Shown here: positions 57,019 through 64,000 of the stretch, one piece after another
Numbering within the stretch: the stretch's first letter is position 1
Layout of the letters: each line of letters starts with the position of its first letter
DNA from: Adenophora triphylla var. japonica
Lineage: Eukaryota > Streptophyta > Magnoliopsida > Asterales > Campanulaceae
Direction of reading: 5' to 3'
DNA length: 64,000 nt
NCBI GenBank assembly: GCA_022495995.1
Contig: JAFEMH010002084.1
Location: 124,001 to 188,000 of the forward strand
The notes under the pieces: model-generated
What the model was told of the DNA's origin: nothing
The model's input: only the letters and a program-made list of their open reading frames with translations
The model's database searches: none
Program-made: the position numbers and the translations under genes

Positions 57019-60000
57019 TCAACTAAACAATTCAAGAGTCCTGGCCGACATCAGTTTGGTCGTCAGTAGCTTGACTCGACCCTCCCCATCTCCTTGTTCT
57101 TTGAGGGCCAATGGGTTTGCACTACGAATAAACTGTTCATCTCTTTGTCTCCATAGCTTCAGCATCATCCAACTCTTGCAGAACCACATCAAAATTTCTA
57201 TCAACAATAGGGGGAGCTTCCCACTTCTCACAATTATCTTCTTCATCTTCCTGGGCAATAAAGGCCAAGTCGTTCTCGAGATAGGGAACAAGCGAATGAC
57301 CTTGGCGAGCTGCCATGTCGTACTGGGACTCAGAAAACCAACGAGCTAATTGCTCGATGGTGACTGTAGCTGAGGATCCACCAGTGCTCGACGGGCCATG
57401 TGCCTCTTGCCGACCTCAAGAAAGTCTTGTGCCTTGGCCACGATAGCATTGTAGTATTCATCCCCCTCCTTGAACTTTTCAACTGCAGCTTCAGCAGCGT
57501 CCTTAGCAGCTTTCTCAACGGCGGTGCAGAGATCTTTCTGACCTTTCTCTCGCTCAAGTCGATGCTCTTCATGCAGCTCGAGTAAGAAGTCATCCTTCTC
57601 CTTCAGAAGCTTGTTAATCGTGGCCAGCTCAGTCTTGGCCTTCTCCAGTTCCTTCTTCTCAGCATCCTTCTCCGCCTCCACTTCCTTGAGCTTGGATTCT
57701 GTAGCTTCGAGGTCGGACAGGGCCTTTGTCTTCACCATCTCATTAGCTTCATATGAGTTGTCCAGATCGTTGTACTTCTCCTTCAAATCCGCAAGCTCTT
57801 TAGCCTTTTTGGAATAATCTTGAAGGGCTTGCCTCTCCCTCTCAATGGAAGCTCTCCAAGAGCTTTTCACTGCTCGACCATGGTAAGATTCTACATTTCA
57901 AAGAAACAGAAGAAGTGTTAGCTCGTAATTTAAGTGGATCGAGTAAAGGGATAAGCAACTACAATGAAAGAGAAAATGACAAATTACCTCACTATGAGCC
58001 ATCCCAGAACGAGCAGAAAATTCCTCGGGGGTGATCCCCTTATCAGCGAAATGAGCTAGGAGGTCGACATCTATTGCCCTCCTAACAATCACTTGGCCCA
58101 GGCTCATGTCGGGATAGCGGCGGCTCAAGCTGTTAAACCCTTCGAGAGGAGGGACATCACTTAACCTCTGCATCATGTCTTCAATAGATTCTTGGTGGGG
58201 GCGAGAAGAAGCTGGAGGAGGTAGAGGTAGTTGGCTCGAAGGGACTGACTTCCCTTTCTCAGAGCGCTGCCTCTTTCTCGAATTCAAAGGCTGGTCATCT
58301 GCATCGATCTCCATGTTGTCATCCTCAACAATCACAACGTCTAAGGGACTAGCCCCTGTCATCTCGGCCAAGCTTTGAAGTCAAGCGGCATCAACCTCTG
58401 GATTGGGTCGGAGTTTAGACTTGCTCTAGCCGATTTGATGGACTCGTCACCCCCATCAGTAGTATCCATAGACTGGGTACCACTCGTGAGGGTCATCTTC
58501 TTCAATCCCCTCCATTGGCACCATCCCAATGTTATCCTTGGGCGGCAAGAGGTGGTCCTCAGCGCGACTTCCTCTCGCCATGAGCTCGAGCATTAGCGGC
58601 TCAATGAGCTTTTCTAGCTTTCTTCTTATCGAGACGCCCACGACGCGACCCATATTTGCTTCTTGGTCGGGTGTTAGAACTACAACAAAATCAAAACAAC
58701 AAAGTGTTAGATCGACATACGAAAGTTCTACATACGAGCACAAGTTCTATGTACGAGCAAACTATGTACGACTCAATTATCTTATACGCGAGCTAACAAA
58801 TGACGAGCTAAGAAAGGGACACAATACAAATGATTTATTATGTTGTCAGACCGACAAGCAGGCAATAGACGAGTAAAAGGTTGCAGAACGAGATCTTACC
58901 ACCGGCGTGCTCCCCGTTATCCTTGCGGTAGTTTTACATCTTCTTGCAAAAGTTGACACAAATTTCCAAACCTCCCGAGAGAATGAGTAACCCAGTCAGG
59001 ATATACTTGTCCTCTCGACACAGGGATAAGGGGCTCTACCACTTCATCTCCGGACATCATCCCAGCCTGGATGAAATTATACTTGGTGGTGAGCAGACTC
59101 TCCCAGCTAATGGGTCTTCTCTCAACTAATCGACATAAAGCCCTATACAAGTTAAGATGCCAGGTTGGCTCCCAATAGTTCCCCTCATCTATGGCTTCTG
59201 TTTCATCATTGGGCAATGGGAATTCCCATCCTAATCTACTCTCTACCACAACAACATGCGAGTTCCAGCCACTATGTTTACTTGGGAGGTTGGTGAAGAG
59301 CTTGGGAGATTTAGGTTTAGAGGAGTGCGATGCTCGAGATCCTCTCCACTGTACTTAATCTTGAAAAATTCTTTGAACACTCTCATACAAGGTTCATACC
59401 CTAGGAATCTACACACCATAGCAAAGCACACAAGGACCCTACAAGTATTGGCTCCAAGCTGAAGGGGAAGAGCATTGGCACATTCTAAAAACTCATTTAC
59501 AAAGGGATCAAGAGGCAACCTGAGGCCAGCTACGAATTGACCATAGAAGAAGGCTACCCTAGTGGCATCCTTAGTGAATGACGACCTGAACAATTTCATA
59601 AACTCCTTCTGAGTATAAATGGTCACCCTATAATCTTCCTTACTTACCTCACAGAAATCCCAAATCATGCTATACCTAGAGGCGGGTTCTTCTTTCCACG
59701 TAATGGCCCTTGAGGAACATAACCCCTCTCATTCTTTCACAGCACGGTGTATCATCAAACGCGTCGCGATTAAGGACCGGAGGAAGTAGATGATGTAGCT
59801 CCGCCTTGAGTTGCCATATACGTACAAGAAGAAGGAGAAACAGGAGTCAGGCCTACGAATAATTTCAGTCGACCTATTTAAGGGCGACCTAGACTCCCCT
59901 GGAAAGCCTATCCTATACCTAAGGAAGGAGAGTTTGAGGACATCCCTAACATAGAACAAAGTAATATGGTCGAGCAGTTCATGGAATAGATGGAAGGTGA

Positions 60001-60210
60001 CGATATTTGAATCATCAACTACCAGGTTTTCAACGTCCCCTAGATTGGGCAAACCTATCTCACTAAAATTTAATTCCCACTTGGTTAAAATGGAGGCACA
60101 TTCATCCAAAGACAGTTCTCTCCACTCACCGTTCACATTCTTGTAAACCTACGGTTAACGGTGCGAGTACACATACCAAGCTCCTGGCTCCTACTAAAGG
60201 TCCTAGCCAT
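57019..60210 (-). pseudogene. Antisense ORF of the Tat element (putative gypsy-type transposon protein family)
   Basis: Read leftward from the Met at 60210 (MARTFSRSQELGMC), six or more coding blocks follow. NVNGEWRELSLDECASILTK is next. Then LRLPLDPFVNEFLECANALP, with LGANTCRVLVCFAMVCRFLG, lies in 59668..59243; this is the core of PF04195, 'putative gypsy type transposon'. Then YWEPTWHLNLYRALCRLVER (59249..58917), and a basic, nuclear-signal-like stretch SRKRQRSEKGK in 58371..57898. A long coiled coil ends the set (57870..57346, LEATESKLKEVEAEKDAEKK). Introns and a few frameshifts separate the blocks. Related antisense genes are known from Tat elements such as Grande; their role is unknown. 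The promoter would lie near the 3' LTR (60210..60690). It is probably decayed here. Confidence 0.7.
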
Positions 60211-60679
60211 GGCGGAAATCAAAGATAGAACAGAAATTAAAGCCCTAAAGAAAGAAGGGGAGAGAAATACCTTTGTAAAGGTCGGAGTAGGAAGCTGTTG
60301 CCGAAGACGGAAGCCCAATTTAACTCAACTGCTTCTTCGCTATTTTTGCCGGAGATTCTCAGAGCTTGAAAACGGTAAAAGTTCTAAACAGAGAAGGAAT
60401 GTGCAATTTATATTTTCCAAGATTGGAAAGGAAAAAAGAAAATTCGAAAAATAATTTCCATATTAATGGCGGAAACGGTTCCCGAGACAGATTATCAAAC
60501 GTCTAATTGTAATCATTACGAAATACGGCGCTCCTTCATCTCCGACCGTTCGTTGCCAACGACCAGGATTGTGCCACATCATCAAAGGTCGACTATACCT
60601 CCGAACGAGTATCGACCTGCGAGTAAAATAATTCTCATCAAAGATCCTCTTAACTTCCAAGTCGACGAAGTCAACTCGT

Positions 60680-60693
60680 AAGTTGGGGGCCAC
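60680..60693 (+). other. Polypurine tract of the Tat element
   Basis: AAGTTGGGGGCCAC lies directly before the 3' LTR start (TGAACATACC), where plus-strand priming occurs. Confidence 0.75.
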
Positions 60694-61353
60694 TGAACAT
60701 ACCAAAAATGTCAAGTTGGGCTAAGCAAGTAAAGCCCAATCACAGTATAAAGATGTGGGCACCCACATTCTCAAAGACCGATCCAATCGTCAAGGCCCAA
60801 GGCCCATCTCAAACATCGGTCGACTAAGCCCGTAGGTTCGACCTACCAGCTCAGACCTAACTTAGTCCGACCTCGTGATCCATACTACAATTCGGGTACG
60901 AATCATGCTCTGCAGACAGTCAGGTCGACCATTCCACAAATGGCGACCTCGACCTAAATTAACAAGTGACGACTTGATACTTGCAGGCGTATTTGGTTGA
61001 ACTATTCTCATAACCACATCCCTACAAATCAGGGGACCGTTATAGACACGTTCCCATTACCAATAACCGCCGCTACAATCACGGAGCACATGTCGCCTCC
61101 CCAAAAATACATCATTCTTGTCTATAAATACTTCATCACTACCAAACGGTGAAAGGTAACTGCCATTTTGCTATTGTAATTCATTCAGTCAATACATCTT
61201 GAGCAATATTCAACTGTGATCTTACTCTCACGCCCGAGCGTCTTCGCCGGAGACACATCCGGCTAGTCGTGGGTTCTGATTTCAGGTCAAGGAGCCAGGT
61301 GATTCATCCTGCCACGTGGAGGAAGATTGATAAGCACAATTCCTGCAGCATCA
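60694..61353 (+). repeat. Tat element 3' LTR
   Basis: 660 bp versus 661 bp for the 5' LTR. Differences are concentrated in the first 250 bp (for example CAGTATAAAGATGTGGG here against CAGATAGCATGGG). Ends at CATCA, then TATAT. Confidence 0.93.
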
Positions 61354-61357
61354 TATA

Positions 61358-61499
61358 TCTATAGTATAAATTAGATGTTAACTTTTTGTAAACAAGGGCA
61401 TAATGTTTATGTTCATACATCACTATAATTTGTAACTATAATGTTTATGTTAATTAAAAAAAAAATACCCGTGTCCTCGGACACGGGCATATGTACTAG
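61358..61499 (+). mobile_element. Helitron 3' terminus, 142-bp element or end of a larger Helitron
   Basis: Starts A|TCTATAGTATAAATTAG and ends with the hairpin CCCGTGTCC-tc-GGACACGGG, CATATGTA, CTAG and then T. Before the Tat insertion the T of its TC terminus was the last base of the TATAT target. The same 5' terminus occurs at 40743, so the true Helitron may run from 40743 to 61499 with the Tat element nested in it. Confidence 0.85.
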
Positions 61500-61597
61500 T
61501 TGAAATATATGGGGGTGGTATTTGAGACAAAATTTAGTCAAGGGAGAAAGATGAGTTTTATGGATATTTAAGGGTTATTTTTCTTTTTTCTTTTTGG

Positions 61598-61965
61598 GAT
61601 CGTCGGTATCCGACGTTGATTGAAGACCGGCCACCGTTTCTGTCGGATCTTGCAAGCCTATTCCAATCCCGGCCACCGTTTCTTGCCGATCTGGCGGCAG
61701 CCCTCTTCGATCTTCGAGCTTTTCAGATCCATGGCTTTCGATTATTGATTTAAGGAGGTATGCTGATTTATTTTTAACATTGATTTTGTGACCTAAAAGT
61801 TAAAAGTTATGATTCCGTTTCCGATCTATGATTTGTGATGCACGGCGCTGTTTCTATCGATATTGTATGTATGGTTGCTTTTAGGAGGTATGCTGGTTAA
61901 TTTTTAACATTGATTTGTGACCTAAAGCTACGATTTTTATTTTTCTTAATTTATTTTACTCTTCT
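61598..61965 (+). repeat. Copy of the PPR promoter/leader (end of copy B)
   Basis: Matches copy A 10733..11085 (GATCGTCGGTATCCGACG.., CTTCGAGCTTTTCAGATCCA, AGGAGGTATGCTG twice). It has an extra ~60 bp (CCGGCCACCGTTTCT repeated) where copy A has other sequence. The PPR coding region does not follow; at 61965 the sequence switches to TCTATCTATATCTTATAAC, which itself looks like a Helitron 5' end. Confidence 0.85.
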
Positions 61966-62416
61966 ATCTATATCTTATAACAAGATTGCATTCCATAAAT
62001 GGAAAAAGCCGGCTCAAAAATGTCGCTTTCAATGGCAACAAAAATGGAAAGTATCATTAAGGGTATTTTCGAAAATGCATAATTCATCTCTTTTTTTTTT
62101 TCCACTACTCACACTCACACACTCACACTCACACATATTAAAGGAAGGAAGTGGTAAATGTTGTCACAATCAAGGGCAAATTTGTCATTTTTCATTGCTT
62201 TGAATAAGACAAAAATTTAGTCTACCAAGAAAAGATGCTTGCTGATGTTAATGTGTGCATGAACTCCATTTGTTTTATTTGGCAAAGAGAAAATGACACG
62301 TATATGTAAAACTTTGACAATTGTATGTATGCACACTCCACGAGAAAACAAAGTACTTGCTCCCTACTCTTTCTTTTCTCTTTATCATTTTTTGTGATTA
62401 AAAAAAAGTACTTGCT
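61966..62416. other. Unassigned spacer
   Basis: Starts with a Helitron-like TCTATCTATATCTTATAAC but no matching 3' end was found before the window ends. Contains a short CACACTCA-type repeat at 62106..62137. No gene. Confidence 0.35.
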
Positions 62417-62790
62417 CCCATTGCTTTGAATAAGACAAATATTTATCAATTTTCATGGATGAATTTTCTATTTTATTGCTTTAACTTGCAAGAGAAGCTC
62501 TACATTAGATTAGCTTGCTGAATACATTTTAGATTGTTGACTAGATCATTTTTTAAAAATTTGCATGCGTTTTGATTGGATTAGGCAAAGGTGCACATTT
62601 TCCATTGCTTTGAATAAGACAAATATTTATCAATTTCCATGAATGAATTTTCTATTTTATTGCTTTAACTTGGAAAAGAAGCTGTACATTAGATTAGCTT
62701 GCTGAATACATTTTAGATTGTTGACTAGATCATTTTTTTAAAAATTTGCATGTGTTTTGATTGGATTAGGCAAAGGTGCACATTTTTACA
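62417..62790. repeat. Two-copy tandem repeat, unit ~185 bp
   Basis: ATTGCTTTGAATAAGACAAA .. GGCAAAGGTGCACATTTT occurs twice in direct tandem (about 62419..62603 and 62604..62788) with few differences. A partial third copy starts at 62190. Confidence 0.88.
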
Positions 62791-63278
62791 TGTTTTCCTC
62801 TACTCATTGAAAAGAGTCGGCCTATTCCTTCTTTCTTCTCTCCTCATACTTTCTCAATATTTAAAAACACACACAAACACACAGCATACGTAAACCGGGA
62901 AGGAAACACAAACGCACACACAAGCACATAGTTATACACCAAAACACGCAGAAGCATACACTTTCACACACGAAGTTTATTACGCTCTCTGTTTGATGAG
63001 TAGACTCGGGTAATCAGGGTTATTCGTTTCTTGGCTTGGCAATCTCCGGATGTAGATCTTTGATATCACAATGAGGTTGCGGCCGTGACGGCGGAGTTAT
63101 CTTCTTACCTGATCACTTACAGATCTGAACCTTGCTTTACCCTATAATGAAGTATTCAAAGGGTGGTGTAGGTTTATAGAAAGTGGTCATGGAGAGGATT
63201 GGAGAAGATTGTTGATTTGAAGAAAGGATTAAATTGGCGAAGGAGAGTGTTAGAAAGATGAAATTTGGCTAGGGATTT
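62791..63278. other. No recognised feature
   Basis: Includes an ACACAAACAC-rich stretch (62870..62970) and sequence of more even base composition with no convincing ORF. Confidence 0.5.
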
Positions 63279-63548
63279 TTACTTTGGAAGGAGGAGAGGG
63301 TTGGATTTGGATCTTACCGGAATGAGGATTGAGGAAGCCGGTCGGGAGTAGTTTGGAGAAGGAGGGATAAATGGAGGCGATGGGCGGCGGTGATGATGGT
63401 GGTGGGAGGCGGTAGTGGGTTTGGGTTTGGTCGTCAGATTGAGATTGGGAGTCTTGATTTTCTTGAGAGTTTTTGAGGATTGGAATTTCTTTCGGTAACG
63501 AGTGGTGCTGACGTTTTTTAAGGTGTGGCGGTGGTAGGGCGGCGCCAT
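63279..63548 (-). CDS. Possible first exon of an unknown gene (low confidence)
   Basis: A minus-strand frame of 89 codons starts at ATG 63548 (MAPPYHRHTLKNVSTTRYRK) and is rich in Lys, Ser, Pro and His (ASHHHHHRRPSPPFIPPSPN). It has no domain I recognise. The (GA)n tract at 63607..63680 would lie in its 5' leader as (CT)n, a common plant leader feature, and base composition here is higher in GC than in the surroundings. It may be an N-terminal exon or a chance frame. Confidence 0.2.
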   Translation of the reverse strand: MAPPYHRHTLKNVSTTRYRKKFQSSKTLKKIKTPNLNLTTKPKPTTASHHHHHRRPSPPFIPPSPNYSRPASSILIPVRSKSNPLLLPK

Positions 63549-63586
63549 TGATGGGTAGAGAAAGAAACCGAGAGATTGGGTAGAAA

Positions 63587-63588
63587 TG

Positions 63589-63680
<92 letters not shown>
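63587..63680. repeat. (GATA)n/(GA)n microsatellite
   Basis: Four to five GATA units run into about 36 GA units with one AA interruption. Confidence 0.95.
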
Positions 63681-63684
<4 letters not shown>

Positions 63685-64000
63685 AAATTAAAAATTAAAA
63701 TGTAAGAGTATTAAATTAAATGCAGTGATTTAACAACTTATTTGAACACTCACCCTATTTAATCGTCTAAAAAAATGAATAAGCAAAAGAAAATTTAATT
63801 TTCATTTGAAATATTTTTTTTGAGAAATATACTAATTTTAGTAATTATATTTAATAATTATTTAAATGTTTTATCTTTTTTCTATGTAGTGAAAATATTT
63901 AACATTTGACAAAAAGAGACAATTGAATAAAAATAATTATAAAAATTTCATTTTGAATAATAAAATTTATCAACGAGACTCCCAAAATAAAAATGTGTGC
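63681..64000. other. AT-rich window edge, no feature
   Basis: Plain AT-rich sequence with no ORF or repeat recognised. Confidence 0.5.

Larger units (their letters stand above)
41535..61353 (+). mobile_element. Ty3/gypsy Tat-lineage retrotransposon, degenerate, TSD TATAT
   Basis: Two LTRs (41535..42195 and 60694..61353) are flanked by TATAT (41530..41534 and 61354..61358). Domain order is gag, protease, RT, RNase H, a second archaeal-type RNase H, integrase, then tandem repeats and an antisense ORF; the extra RNase H and the antisense ORF place it in the Tat group. Its gag is interrupted by the nested element 42628..50496; without that the element is about 12 kb. Pol has many frameshifts. 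By eye the LTRs differ mainly in the first 250 bp and are nearly identical after that. Confidence 0.93.

Noticed and set aside
63279..63548. Confident protein-coding gene at the right edge
   Set aside because: Only a low-complexity His/Pro/Lys-rich frame with no domain; kept only as a low-confidence feature.

Overview
This is AT-rich nuclear DNA from a flowering plant, probably a eudicot. The only gene I consider intact is an intronless-CDS P-class PPR protein (12762..14258) that resembles Arabidopsis At3g15200. Everything else that looks coding is a transposon gene or a broken piece of a host gene. No rRNA, tRNA, operon or CRISPR structure was seen.

Layout. 1..2.5 kb: an inverted-repeat-bounded segment carrying the first exon of a zinc alcohol dehydrogenase, small MITEs and a palindromic repeat. 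2.5..5.0 kb: a hAT transposon with an exact 8-bp target duplication and a deleted transposase. 5.3..11.1 kb ('copy A'): palindromic AACTGTG repeats, a type I MADS-box (AGL62-like) pseudogene, pectinesterase exons cut by a truncated Copia element, and the promoter and 5' leader of the PPR gene. 12.7..14.3 kb: the PPR gene. 14.5..15.7 kb: a second, related hAT element, then a 43-bp inverted copy of the PPR 3' end. From 16.08 kb copy A starts again ('copy B'), but it has been pulled apart by nested insertions and its last recognisable piece lies at 61.6..61.97 kb.

The largest insertion in copy B is a 17.2-kb Helitron (17234..34479). Its boundaries are exact because copy A still has the empty A|T site. 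It starts with five tandem ~0.93-kb units, each beginning with the Helitron 5' end and a pair of G-box palindromes. Further in it carries a gypsy solo LTR, fragments of a U-box E3 ligase, of the splicing factor SLU7 and of an F-box-associated domain, and a palindromic AACTGTG array. A second Helitron 3' end (36562) lies downstream of an RPA-like OB-fold gene. From 41535 to 61353 is a Ty3/gypsy element of the Tat lineage (TATAT target duplication) with a degenerate gag-pol, a second (archaeal-type) RNase H and a long antisense ORF. Its gag is split by a younger, oppositely oriented LTR element coding only for gag (42628..50496, CTGAC target duplication), i.e. TR-GAG-like. The Tat element sits on the 5' terminus of a small Helitron ending at 61499.

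The window is therefore a record of one duplication followed by repeated nested transposition beside one working gene. Family assignments come from protein motifs read by eye; no database search was run, and percent identities are not given except where differences were counted by hand.
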